A stretch of DNA of 35,612 nucleotides from Candidatus Krumholzibacteriota bacterium (GCA_024277025.1 JAJRWA010000050.1:1-35612); one strand, 5' to 3'. Shown: positions 15,922-26,834, counted from the stretch's first letter. Notes: a model not told the origin generated them from the letters alone. Made by a program: numbers and translations.

Positions 15922-16716
15922 CTAGGCCACCCGCAGGTTCACCGCGTCCCTGCCGCCCGGCTGTTCGATCGCCTCGGCGATATTGCGAATCCCCTGGGCG
16001 GTGGCGATGGCGACCAGTTCGATTTCCCGGGCCCGCCCCTCGGCTTCGTTGATACGCTTCATCTTCTCGCCCTCGGAATAGGCGATGGCTTCCTGCTTGG
16101 TGCCCTCGGCCACATTGATCTTGGCCTGGCGTTCGCCTTCGGACTCGGCAATGGTGGCCCGCTTCTCGCGCTCGGCGCGCATCTGCTTCTCGAGGGCGTC
16201 CCGCACGGTCTGCGGCGGGTGGATGTTCTTGATCTCGTAGCGCGTGATCTTCACGCCCCAGGGATCGGACGCCTTGTCGACCGCGGCGATGATCGAGTGA
16301 TTGATGGCATCCCGCTCCTCGAAAGTCCGGTCGAGTTCCAGCTTGCCGATCTCCGAACGCATGGTGGTCTGGGAAAGCTGGGTCGAGGCGAAGAGGAAAT
16401 TCTCGATGCCATAGCTGGCCTTGACCGGGTCGATGACCTGGAGGTAGAGCACACCGTCGACCTCGACGGCGATATTGTCCTTGGTGATGCAGATCTGGGG
16501 CGGCACGTCGACGGCGACTTCCTTCAGGCTGTGCTTGTAGGCCACCCGATCCACGAATGGCGTCAGGATGTGGAAGCCGGCCTTCAGCGTGCGCGAGTAC
16601 TTGCCGAGACGTTCGACGATGACCGCCGTTTTCTGCGGCACGACGCGGGCCGTATTGACCAGGGTGACGATCGCCAGGATCGCGATACCGGCGGTAATGA
16701 TTGGACCAATATTCAT
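15922..16716 (-). CDS. qmcA: SPFH/stomatin-like membrane protein (QmcA type), apparently truncated
   Basis: QmcA-type proteins anchor by one N-terminal helix and form oligomeric membrane-quality-control scaffolds. Residues 1-20 form the helix, the SPFH domain follows (RVVPQKTAVIVERLGKYSRT onward), then a charged coiled coil rich in Ala/Glu (EREKRATIAESEGERQAK). The frame stops after 264 residues at TAG, 39 codons short of the family end, and the missing part is still encoded downstream. Restored length would be 304. GAGGGAG precedes the ATG. The nfeD gene lies 38 bases upstream, the usual partner. Confidence 0.88.
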   Translation of the reverse strand: MNIGPIITAGIAILAIVTLVNTARVVPQKTAVIVERLGKYSRTLKAGFHILTPFVDRVAYKHSLKEVAVDVPPQICITKDNIAVEVDGVLYLQVIDPVKASYGIENFLFASTQLSQTTMRSEIGKLELDRTFEERDAINHSIIAAVDKASDPWGVKITRYEIKNIHPPQTVRDALEKQMRAEREKRATIAESEGERQAKINVAEGTKQEAIAYSEGEKMKRINEAEGRAREIELVAIATAQGIRNIAEAIEQPGGRDAVNLRVA

Positions 16717-16754
16717 GATGTTCTCCCTCTCCAGAATATGGACATGACTTGCGG

Positions 16755-17204
16755 CTAATCTCGTGGCCGGACAACCAGGGTGATTCCTTCGGCCCGCTCG
16801 ATGATGCCGACCGCTCCGACCGGCAGCGCGGTCTCGCAGCGTGCGCTCCAGCCGGCGCCCTTGAATTCGACCCGTCCGGTGGCGCCGGGCAGGATGTCCT
16901 CGGTCACCGTAACTTGCTGTCCGGTCAGGTCATCGAGGTTGTCCGTGGGATCCTGGTTGTCGCCCACGTAGCCGAAAAACCGGGTCCGGAAACGCCGTCG
17001 CAGGAATACCAGCAACAGGATCGAGCTGACGGTAAAGGTGAGCAGTTGGCCGGTCCAGCCGGCGGTCAGTCCCAGCCAGGTGGTCGCCGCGGTGAGCCAA
17101 CAGCCCAGGCCGAATAATACGAGGATCACGCCGGGCAAGGTGAATTCCGCCAGAACCAGCGCGAGCCCGGCCACGAACCAGATCAAGACAGGGTCGAAGT
17201 GCAT
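16755..17204 (-). CDS. NfeD family membrane protein
   Basis: This 149-residue protein is a short NfeD: hydrophobic helices over about residues 5-70, then a soluble OB-fold domain (LTGQQVTVTEDILPGATGRV to the C-terminus). NfeD proteins pair with SPFH proteins, and here qmcA follows directly on the same strand. The ATG at 17204 has AAGGAGAT at good spacing. An in-frame upstream start would add a Cys/Ser-rich stretch unlike the family. The protease domain found in long NfeD proteins is absent. Confidence 0.88.
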   Translation of the reverse strand: MHFDPVLIWFVAGLALVLAEFTLPGVILVLFGLGCWLTAATTWLGLTAGWTGQLLTFTVSSILLLVFLRRRFRTRFFGYVGDNQDPTDNLDDLTGQQVTVTEDILPGATGRVEFKGAGWSARCETALPVGAVGIIERAEGITLVVRPRD

Positions 17205-17305
17205 CAGGATCTCCTTCAGGCAAACAGGTCGCGAGCAGGACAAGGAGCCTACCCAACGTTGAATGGAACTATTCAAGCAAAAATGGGGTGAGAGATCCAG
17301 CCATG

Positions 17306-17332
17306 AAAACGACCCCGCCGGTTGGCGGGGTC
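17306..17332 (-). terminator. Rho-independent terminator of the pilZ-cheV pair
   Basis: A 9-bp stem (GACCCCGCC / GGCGGGGTC) with a 4-base loop is followed on the minus strand by GTTTTC. It lies 24 bases after the cheV stop and separates it from nfeD. Confidence 0.85.
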
Positions 17333-17355
17333 AAAGCGTGCCGCTGCACCCTGGA

Positions 17356-18330
17356 TCAGGCGGGTACGGTTTCCGCGGATATGCAGAAGCGGTCCAACAA
17401 GGCCACCAGTTCGGTAAACTGCGGCTTGGTGATGTAGGCGTCGGCGTCCACATCGTCACACTTGTGCGCAATCTGGTCATTGATCAGAGAGCTGAACATG
17501 ATGACCGGCAGGTCGGCGGTGGCCGGGTTCGACTTGATCGTGCGGCAGAGGGCCAGGCCATCCATGGCCGGCATCTCGATGTCACTGATCAGCACGTCGA
17601 CATGGTCGCTGATTGGTCCCGGCTGGGCGGCCAAACGCATAATCTCCTCATGGCACTCGCGGCCGTTGGGGAATGCCCTGACCTGCAAGTAGTTGCCCCG
17701 GCCGAGTTCCTGGGTCACCTTCTCGCGAATGACGGCCGAGTCCTCGGCCAGGAAGATCGTCTTGCGGCTGCGGTCGGCAAAGTTTGGCGCGTCCGCGTCC
17801 GCCGATACGGCGAACTGCTGCTGTTCCTGGGGCAGGATCTCCGTCACGATCTTTTCCATGTCCACGACCAGAATCTCGCGGTCTTCGATCTGCAGCGAGC
17901 CCGTGAACTTGCTGTCCGGCGTGTTGAGGAAGGCGCTCAGGGGATTGATGGACTCCCAACTGACCCGGTGGATGCGGTTGACGCCATCGACCAGGAAGGC
18001 CGTCTTCAGGTTGTTGAATTCCATGACCAGAACCAGTTTGTCCTCGACGTCGGTCTGTGGGCCTTCACCTGTGGCGTCCGCGGCGGCCGCGGGATCGTCA
18101 TCCACCATCTCGTGCGACAGGTCGATCAGGGTGATGCAGCTGTCCCGGAACAGCAGGGTGCCGACGATGGATGGGTGGGACAACTGGATGTGGGTCACGC
18201 GGGCCGGGTAGTGCTGTTCGATCGCCTGGATCTTCAGCACATTCACGCCGAAGTTCTGCCCGTTCGCGGTAAACTCTAGGATCTCGACTTCATTGGTGCC
18301 CGACTCGAGCAGGATTCCTTCGTTGGCCAT
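17356..18330 (-). CDS. cheV: CheV-type chemotaxis coupling protein (CheW + receiver)
   Basis: CheV couples chemoreceptors to CheA and adapts by phosphorylation. The 324-residue protein has an N-terminal CheW domain (about residues 10-170, FGVNVLKIQAIEQ onward) and a C-terminal receiver (about 190-320). The receiver has all key residues: acidic pair E196/D197, phosphoacceptor D250 in ISDIEMP, Ser in MFSS and K302 in TKP. An Ala/Asp-rich insertion lies near 76-95. No other chemotaxis genes are in the window. The PilZ gene is 29 bases upstream on the same strand, linking motility and c-di-GMP signalling. Confidence 0.93.
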   Translation of the reverse strand: MANEGILLESGTNEVEILEFTANGQNFGVNVLKIQAIEQHYPARVTHIQLSHPSIVGTLLFRDSCITLIDLSHEMVDDDPAAAADATGEGPQTDVEDKLVLVMEFNNLKTAFLVDGVNRIHRVSWESINPLSAFLNTPDSKFTGSLQIEDREILVVDMEKIVTEILPQEQQQFAVSADADAPNFADRSRKTIFLAEDSAVIREKVTQELGRGNYLQVRAFPNGRECHEEIMRLAAQPGPISDHVDVLISDIEMPAMDGLALCRTIKSNPATADLPVIMFSSLINDQIAHKCDDVDADAYITKPQFTELVALLDRFCISAETVPA

Positions 18331-18359
18331 GGTCTTCCCTTCCTGGCAACGTGTCTTAG

Positions 18360-18704
18360 TCAGCCGACGAGATTGAGTTTGTGCATGACGTCTTCCAGCA
18401 GGAAGCCGTCCTCGCCCGGCAGATTGACGAACTGCAGACCGGTCTTGAAGTAGTTCGGGTTACTGTCCGCTTCGCACCAGATCACGCGCGCGTCAATGCT
18501 CACGTCGGTCTTGTGCTGCACCATGATCGGCAGGATCACCCTGAGACGAAACAGGCGGCCGACAGTGTAGTGTCTGCCGGTCACGATCATCATCCCGTCG
18601 GCCGTGATATCCACGGCCCGTCCCAGGTAGCGGCCGGTCTCGGCGTCGAAGGCCTTGACCACGTGTGGCGTGTTCTTGCGTGGACGGTGGCGATAGTCTT
18701 CCAT
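18360..18704 (-). CDS. Single-domain PilZ protein (c-di-GMP binding)
   Basis: This 114-residue protein is a stand-alone PilZ domain. The two c-di-GMP-binding motifs are present: RxxxR (R5, R9) at the N-terminus and D32-I-T34-A-D-G37, where Thr replaces the usual Ser. It precedes cheV in the same transcription unit, so a role in motility or attachment control is likely, though the partner is unknown. AAAGGA lies upstream of the ATG. Confidence 0.87.
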   Translation of the reverse strand: MEDYRHRPRKNTPHVVKAFDAETGRYLGRAVDITADGMMIVTGRHYTVGRLFRLRVILPIMVQHKTDVSIDARVIWCEADSNPNYFKTGLQFVNLPGEDGFLLEDVMHKLNLVG

Positions 18705-18805
18705 CGTGGTCCTTTCCGAAGAATCCAGGTGCTCTAGAATCTTCGGCCCAATCCGGCAAGACTTGATACTTTCGTTATCGATTTCTCACCGGTTCCGGGT
18801 GCAAG

Positions 18806-18834
18806 TTGCCGCGGGGCCGTCGGGTGTGTATCCT
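18806..18834 (+). promoter_or_regulatory. Promoter for the arginine deiminase gene
   Basis: TTGCCG (18806-18811) and TATCCT (18829-18834) are separated by exactly 17 bases, about 40 bases before the ATG. Confidence 0.55.
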
Positions 18835-18873
18835 ACGGTTCCAGATGACAACAGGCTGTGACGGGAGAGGTTC

Positions 18874-20133
18874 ATGAGCGAGAAGTTCGATATCAACGTG
18901 GAATCCGAGGTCGGGCGGCTGACCGGCGTCATTGTGCATGAGCCGGGCCCTGAAGTGGCCAATATGACCCCGGAAACGGCAGAACGAGCCCTTTACAGCG
19001 ATATTCTCAATCTCGGCGTGGCCCGGGCCGAGTATGCCCAACTGATCGGCGTCCTTGAGCGTCGGGCCCGGATCTTCCGCGTGGGGGACCTGTTGCGCGA
19101 CATTCTGGACAATGACCGGGTGCGCGGCGGGCTTGTGCGGCGCATCTGCGAAGCCGAGAGTGTGCCTGAAGTGGCCGGCGATCTGCTGGATCTTGAGTCT
19201 GATGAACTGTCCCGGGTGCTGATCGAAGGCGTAGCCCTGATCAAGGACAACCTTTCACGCTTTCTGAGCCGGGACCGCTACTCGCTGCCCCCGCTGCACA
19301 ACTTCTTTTTCACGCGGGATGCCGCGGTTGCCGTCTGGGACAAGGTGCTGATCAGCCGCATGGCCAACCGGGTTCGTGGGCGCGAAACACGCATCATGGA
19401 GGCTATCTTCGATTTTCACCCCCGGCTGAACGCCCGCACGGTCAATCCGGCCCGCCTTGGCGGCGGCGGTGGCGAGGTTACGATCGAGGGCGGCGACTGT
19501 CTGGTGGCCAGTCCCGAGATCCTGGTCATCGGCTATGGCGCCCGGACGAGCCGGCAGGCCATTGATTTCCTGATCGAACGCTTCAAGGGCCTGGGCCGCC
19601 GGCAGCACATCGTGGTGCAGGAGTTGCCGCCTTCGCCCGAGTCCTTCATCCATCTGGACATGGTTTTCACACTGCTGGATGTCGATACCTGCATGGTGTT
19701 CGAGCCGGTCATCATGCAGACCCACCGGTATGATACGGTTCACATTCATATCGAGGGCGGGCAGGTCGTCAGTATCCAGGAAGAGGACAACCTCTTGGCG
19801 GCCCTGGGCAAACTGGGTTTGGACCTGGAGCCCTTGTTCTGCGGTGGGCGCAATGACCGCTGGGTCCAGGAGCGCGAGCAGTGGCATAGCGGGGCCAATT
19901 TCTTCGCTCTGGCCCCGGGACAGGTCATCGGCTACGGCCGCAACAGCCACACGATCGAGGAATTGGCTGGTGCGGGCTACCAGGTCGTACCGGCCACCGA
20001 TATTCTTGCCGGCAAGGCGGACCTTGACCAGTTGGGGCGGTGCGTGGTCACGATTGATGGTTCGGAACTGGCCCGGGGTGGTGGCGGGTGCCGTTGCATG
20101 ACGATGCCGCTGGGGCGGGAGCCCGTGGCCTGA
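18874..20133 (+). CDS. arcA: Arginine deiminase
   Basis: Arginine deiminase hydrolyses L-arginine to citrulline and ammonia. The 419-residue protein has the guanidino-group-modifying fold: HEPGPE (22-27), FTRD (146-149), EGGD with E205 and D208, catalytic H260 in FIHLD, and the C-terminal RGGGGCRCMTMP with the nucleophile expected at C408. GGGAGAGG precedes the ATG. The usual partners for ATP production (ornithine carbamoyltransferase, carbamate kinase, arginine/ornithine antiporter) are not adjacent. It could therefore act in acid resistance or nitrogen supply unless the partners lie elsewhere. Confidence 0.9.
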   Translation: MSEKFDINVESEVGRLTGVIVHEPGPEVANMTPETAERALYSDILNLGVARAEYAQLIGVLERRARIFRVGDLLRDILDNDRVRGGLVRRICEAESVPEVAGDLLDLESDELSRVLIEGVALIKDNLSRFLSRDRYSLPPLHNFFFTRDAAVAVWDKVLISRMANRVRGRETRIMEAIFDFHPRLNARTVNPARLGGGGGEVTIEGGDCLVASPEILVIGYGARTSRQAIDFLIERFKGLGRRQHIVVQELPPSPESFIHLDMVFTLLDVDTCMVFEPVIMQTHRYDTVHIHIEGGQVVSIQEEDNLLAALGKLGLDLEPLFCGGRNDRWVQEREQWHSGANFFALAPGQVIGYGRNSHTIEELAGAGYQVVPATDILAGKADLDQLGRCVVTIDGSELARGGGGCRCMTMPLGREPVA

Positions 20134-20160
20134 TCGGTCTGATCCCGGGCCGGGGCCGGG

Positions 20161-22884
<2,724 letters not shown>

Positions 22885-23076
22885 GATCTCCGACTCGATG
22901 TCCGCGATCTGCCCGACGAGCAGGTCGCCGGCGGCCGTGGCGCGGGCGGCCAGACTCTGGGCCCGATTGGCCAGGACCAGGTTCTCCGCCCGCAGGTCCA
23001 GGGCCTGCAGGGCCAGCCCCTCCCAGGTGGTGAGGATTTCGGTCAGCGCCTCAAATACATTGATCAGGCCCGCCGA

Positions 23077-23412
23077 TTACGAGAGCTGCTCGACCCGACT
23101 GTGCAGCTTGTCGTGGAGTTCGCCGTAGCGGATGTAGTCGGCCATGTCGATGCGGGCCTGGTCGTCGTCACGGGGGTTGGTCGCCAGGTTGGTAAGGGCC
23201 CGGGCCCGTTGCGTCAGGTTGTTGCTGAACTGCAGGTGCAGTTGCTGCGCTTCCAACTGGGAGTGCGAAAGCTCCTGCGCATGGTCGGCGTGGCTTCTCT
23301 CCTGGGCGAGGAAGACCATGCTCAGAACCGTTCCGGCCAACAAGCCGGAAATCACCAGGAGCCAGACCCGGCCTTCGATCGTGGTGAATCTCTTGAATGG
23401 TTTGAGCGTCAA
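23077..23412 (-). CDS. Hybrid sensor histidine kinase, N-terminal fragment
   Basis: These 111 residues are the beginning of the same kinase: a basic start, a membrane helix (VWLLVISGLLAGTVLSMVFL) and the first part of a helical periplasmic sensor. The frame ends at TAA (23077-23079), and the following codons continue in phase into the larger part with no other stop. I chose the TTG at 23412 because GGAGGGG sits just upstream. Another TTG at 23433 is less well placed. Restored, the kinase would be about 1083 residues with a two-helix membrane topology. Confidence 0.75.
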   Translation of the reverse strand: MTLKPFKRFTTIEGRVWLLVISGLLAGTVLSMVFLAQERSHADHAQELSHSQLEAQQLHLQFSNNLTQRARALTNLATNPRDDDQARIDMADYIRYGELHDKLHSRVEQLS

Positions 23413-23507
23413 TGTGCCCCTCCGGGCGAGCAAACCGGTCGGTCATTGCGGTCTTGTGCCTTGTTTCCCTTTGACAGGTATCGGATGCATTCCCATGGCT
23501 ATTTAGT

Positions 23508-23525
23508 CTGAATTGCGGAATTCAG
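23508..23525. promoter_or_regulatory. Inverted repeat, candidate operator of the homogentisate operon
   Basis: CTGAATT (23508-23514) and AATTCAG (23519-23525) form a perfect inverted repeat with a 4-base spacer, GCGG. It lies 13 bases upstream of the TTGACA for the hppD operon, in the spacer between divergent genes. The size and position suit a dimeric regulator, but none is identified. Confidence 0.4.
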
Positions 23526-23538
23526 TAACGGTGCGATA

Positions 23539-23568
23539 TTGACAAGAGCGCCAAGAACCACTAATCCT
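23539..23568 (+). promoter_or_regulatory. Promoter for the hppD operon
   Basis: A perfect -35 TTGACA (23539-23544) is followed 17-18 bases later by the weak -10-like TAATCCT (23562-23568). A good -35 with a poor -10 is common for regulated promoters. The start codon lies about 40 bases downstream. Confidence 0.5.
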
Positions 23569-23611
23569 GTCTCGATTTTGTGTATTGCACCCCCCATTCC
23601 AGGAGTATGGC

Positions 23612-24688
23612 ATGTCCCAGTCCCTGAAACGTATCCACCACGTGGAGTTTGTCGTGGGCAACGCGAAGCAGGCAGCCTTTTTCTACCGCAAGGGTTTCGG
23701 CTTCGACCAGGTGGCCTATCGCGGCCCGGAAACCGGCTGTCCGGACCGGGTTTCCTATGTCTTGAAACAGGAGGACGTGTTCCTGGTCCTGACGACGCCC
23801 CCGCGGCACGACGATCCCCTGAATACCTGGCTGGCCCTGCACGGTGACGGCGTGCGCGATGTGGCTTTCGAGGTTACGGATCTGGACGAGACCTACGGTC
23901 GGGCGGTGGCCGCCGGCGCCGTTTCGCACAGTGATCCGGCTGAGCTGTCGGACGAACAGGGCTCGGTGTCGGTCGCCGTGATCAAGGCCTACGGCGAAGT
24001 TCTGCATTCATTCGTCAAGCGGGGGAATTATCCGGGATTCCTGCCCGGATTCGAACTGCGCCGCCTGCCCGGGACGCCGGTGGGCATCAACTGCATTGAC
24101 CACATCGTGGCGAACGTCGAAGACCGCCAGATGGACCGCTGGGTCAAGTGGTACGACGACACCCTCGGCCTGAGCCGCTTTGTCAGCTACGATGACAAGG
24201 ATATCAGCACCGAGTTTACGGCCCTGCGCAGCACGGTCGTCGCTTCCGGTGATTTGAACATCAAGTTTCCGATCAACGAACCCGCCGACGGGCGCAAGAA
24301 GAGCCAGATCCAGGAGTATATCGAAGCCAACCTGGCACCCGGAGTGCAGCATCTGGCTTTGAAGACCGACAATATCCTCGAGACCATCGCGAAACTGCGG
24401 GCCAACGGTGTGGACTTCCTGCCGGTACCCGACGGCTACTATGACACGGTCTGGGACCGGGTGGGCGAGGTGGCCGAAGATCGGGACGAGGTCCGCCGGC
24501 TGGGGATCCTGGTCGACCACGATGACGACGGCTACCTGCTGCAGCTCTTCACCCGGCCGCTGCAGGATCGTCCGACCTTCTCCATCGAAATCATCCAGCG
24601 CGCAGGCAGCGAGAGCTTCGGCAAGGGCAATTTCAAGGCCCTGTTTGTCACCATTGAACAAGAGCAGGCCTTGCGGGGCAATCTGTAG
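23612..24688 (+). CDS. hppD: 4-hydroxyphenylpyruvate dioxygenase
   Basis: HppD converts 4-hydroxyphenylpyruvate to homogentisate, the first ring-committed step of tyrosine breakdown. The 358-residue protein consists of two vicinal-oxygen-chelate domains. The iron ligands are visible in the second: H164 (CIDHIVANV), H247 (GVQHLALKT) and E326 (FSIEIIQR). Length fits the family. I chose ATG 23612 because CCAGGAG lies just before it and the protein starts at the conserved IHHVEFVVGNA. It is the first gene of the operon, and hmgA begins 29 bases after its stop. Confidence 0.95.
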   Translation: MSQSLKRIHHVEFVVGNAKQAAFFYRKGFGFDQVAYRGPETGCPDRVSYVLKQEDVFLVLTTPPRHDDPLNTWLALHGDGVRDVAFEVTDLDETYGRAVAAGAVSHSDPAELSDEQGSVSVAVIKAYGEVLHSFVKRGNYPGFLPGFELRRLPGTPVGINCIDHIVANVEDRQMDRWVKWYDDTLGLSRFVSYDDKDISTEFTALRSTVVASGDLNIKFPINEPADGRKKSQIQEYIEANLAPGVQHLALKTDNILETIAKLRANGVDFLPVPDGYYDTVWDRVGEVAEDRDEVRRLGILVDHDDDGYLLQLFTRPLQDRPTFSIEIIQRAGSESFGKGNFKALFVTIEQEQALRGNL

Positions 24689-24717
24689 GGCCTGGTTGGC
24701 CCCGGGAAAGGACCCTG

Positions 24718-25887
24718 ATGCCGTTCTATCAGAAGATGGGCAAGGTGCCGGCCAAAAGGCACGTGGCGTTTCGGCGCGAAGATGGAACGATCTACTGCGA
24801 GCAGTTGATGGGCAATCTGGGCTTCACCGGTCTGCAGTCGCTGCTCTATACCCTGCGCCGGCCGACGAACGTCAAGAAGGTGGAAAAAGCCTGGGTCCAG
24901 TCGCGTGAAGCTGATCCCGCCGGCTGGCAGGGCATGCGCCACTGGCGGACCCACCGGCTGGAGTCGGCAGGGGGCAGCGCGGTGCGCGACCGGACTCTGG
25001 TCCTGTTCAACGACGATGTTGCGGTGTCCATGTCGCGACCGACCAGGGCCGACGACTTCCTGTACCGCAATGGGCAGGCCGACGAGGTGATCTACGTGAC
25101 CCAGGGTGGCGGCGTACTGGAGTCGCAGTTCGGCAACCTGGTCTATCGCGAGGGTGATTATCTGGTGATCCCGCGGGGAATCATTTTTCGACTGGTGCCC
25201 GACGGCAGCGAGCAGATCCACCTGGTGATCGAGAGCCGCGGTCACATCCGGACACCCAAGCGGTACCGCAATGACCATGGCCAACTGCTGGAGCACAGCC
25301 CGTTCTGCGAGCGCGACATCCGCACGCCGCAGGATCTGGTGGTTCACGATGAGCTGGGTGACTTCGAGGTGATCACCCGCATGGGCGAAACCTGCCATCG
25401 GGTCGTCATGGATCACCACCCGTTCGACACCGTGGGTTGGGACGGCTGCTACTATCCCTGGGCTTTCAGCATCCACGACTTCGAACCCATTGTCGGGCGC
25501 CTGCATCAGCCGCCGCCGGTGCATCAGACGTTCGAAGGGGACGGCTTCGTGATCTGCTCATTCGTGCCCCGGCTGTACGACTTCCACCCGGAGGCCGTAC
25601 CGGCGCCCTACAACCATTCGAACGTGATGACCGACGAAGTGCTCTACTACTGCAAGGAAGAATTCATGAGCCGCAAGGGCATCGAGTTCGGTTCGATCAC
25701 TTTGCATCCGGACGGCATGCCCCACGGGCCCCAGCCTGGCCGGGCGGAAGCCTCGATCGGCATGGCCAAGACCGACGAGCTGGCCGTGATGCTCGACACT
25801 TTTGCGCCGCTGCAGGTGGCCCGGCCCGCCCTGGCCGTCGAAGACGAGACCTACGCGGCCAGCTGGCTGGACGGCGGTCGTACATGA
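24718..25887 (+). CDS. hmgA: Homogentisate 1,2-dioxygenase
   Basis: HmgA opens the ring of homogentisate to give maleylacetoacetate. The 389-residue cupin-type protein shows the N-terminal MPFYQKMGKVPAKRH, a YREGDYLVIPRG strand pair and the iron site region: H300 in YNHSNVMTDEV, D306 or E307, and H336 in MPHGP. It is shorter than the human and Pseudomonas enzymes (about 430-445 residues), and the acidic ligand region reads TDEV where those have MSEF. This suggests the short bacterial lineage. Its stop overlaps the next start (ATGA). Confidence 0.9.
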   Translation: MPFYQKMGKVPAKRHVAFRREDGTIYCEQLMGNLGFTGLQSLLYTLRRPTNVKKVEKAWVQSREADPAGWQGMRHWRTHRLESAGGSAVRDRTLVLFNDDVAVSMSRPTRADDFLYRNGQADEVIYVTQGGGVLESQFGNLVYREGDYLVIPRGIIFRLVPDGSEQIHLVIESRGHIRTPKRYRNDHGQLLEHSPFCERDIRTPQDLVVHDELGDFEVITRMGETCHRVVMDHHPFDTVGWDGCYYPWAFSIHDFEPIVGRLHQPPPVHQTFEGDGFVICSFVPRLYDFHPEAVPAPYNHSNVMTDEVLYYCKEEFMSRKGIEFGSITLHPDGMPHGPQPGRAEASIGMAKTDELAVMLDTFAPLQVARPALAVEDETYAASWLDGGRT

Positions 25888-26834
25888 GCCGGGCCTTGCG
25901 TGCCTTCATGGGTGGCCTGGTCGACTATGCCGGGCTGTTTCCGCCGGCGTCCCTCGAAGTGCCGGCCGCAGTCGCCGAGTATGCCGCGCACCGCACCGAG
26001 GCCGAAGCCTGGATGCTGGGCCGTTTCATTGCTCCTGCCGGCCGTCTGGCGGCCATCGGCGAGGCGGCGGCCGCCCATCTGGATGCGGGAGCACCCTGGG
26101 GTTTTTCCGTTCTGGTCGGCGCGCGCGACGACGCGTCCGCGGCCCTGGCGGCGGTGGCCGGTCAGGCCGAACAGATCGGTCGTTTCGAATCGGCCCTGGA
26201 CGGAAGGGTCCTGGTGGCAGGTCTGGAGGCACCCTTGCCGCTGGCCGCGGCCGCCTCGCTGGCCCCGGAACTGTTGAAGGCACTGCGCGGGGCGGGGCTT
26301 GGCCGGCGGGAAATATATCTGGAGACACCCGCAGGGGCCGATGATGACGCGGTTCTGGCCACCATTGCCCGGGCTGCGACAGGGCAGGCGGCAGAAACGG
26401 ACGGCTTCACCCGGGTGGGGGCCAAGCTGCGTTGCGGCGGCGTCACGGCTGACGCCTTCCCCTCCTGTGAGCGGATTGCGGCGGTCATTGCGGCGGCGGT
26501 CCGGCTGGATCTGCCGCTCAAGTGCACGGCGGGTCTGCATCATCCGGTGCGCCACCGGTCCGCTGAGCCGGACGTGATGATGCACGGTTTCCTGAACGTC
26601 TTCGGCGCCGGACTGCTGGCCTGGGCCGGGCCCTTGTCGCCTGGCGATCTGGCGGCCTGTGTGGCCGAGACCGATCCGGCGGCTTTTTCCTTCACCGCCG
26701 ACGCCTTTGTCTGGCGCGACCATCGGGTCGAGGCCGGTGTCATCGCACGGATCCGGCAGCGCTATCTGGCCGGATTCGGCAGCTGTTCCTTTGCCGAGCC
26801 GCGCGCGGACCTGCAAACTTTGGGTATGCTTTAA
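25884..26834 (+). CDS. Unknown protein encoded between hmgA and fah
   Basis: I do not recognise a characterised family for this 316-residue protein. It starts at an ATG overlapping the hmgA stop by 4 bases, so it is translationally coupled to ring cleavage. The N-terminus has GGLVDYAGLFPP. Later, alternating hydrophobic strands end in conserved-looking polar motifs: EIYLETP (143-149), GAKLRCGG (179-186), LKCTAGLHHP (212-221) and MHGFLNVFGAG (233-243), reminiscent of a TIM-barrel active-site rim. There is no signal peptide or membrane helix. A role in the pathway, for example isomerising maleylacetoacetate or regulating flux, is inference from position only. Confidence 0.8.
   Translation: MSRALRAFMGGLVDYAGLFPPASLEVPAAVAEYAAHRTEAEAWMLGRFIAPAGRLAAIGEAAAAHLDAGAPWGFSVLVGARDDASAALAAVAGQAEQIGRFESALDGRVLVAGLEAPLPLAAAASLAPELLKALRGAGLGRREIYLETPAGADDDAVLATIARAATGQAAETDGFTRVGAKLRCGGVTADAFPSCERIAAVIAAAVRLDLPLKCTAGLHHPVRHRSAEPDVMMHGFLNVFGAGLLAWAGPLSPGDLAACVAETDPAAFSFTADAFVWRDHRVEAGVIARIRQRYLAGFGSCSFAEPRADLQTLGML

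Noticed and set aside
20134..20160. Imperfect GC-rich hairpin between arcA and the hybrid kinase
   Set aside because: The stem is broken by mismatches and no T-run follows on either strand, so termination cannot be supported.
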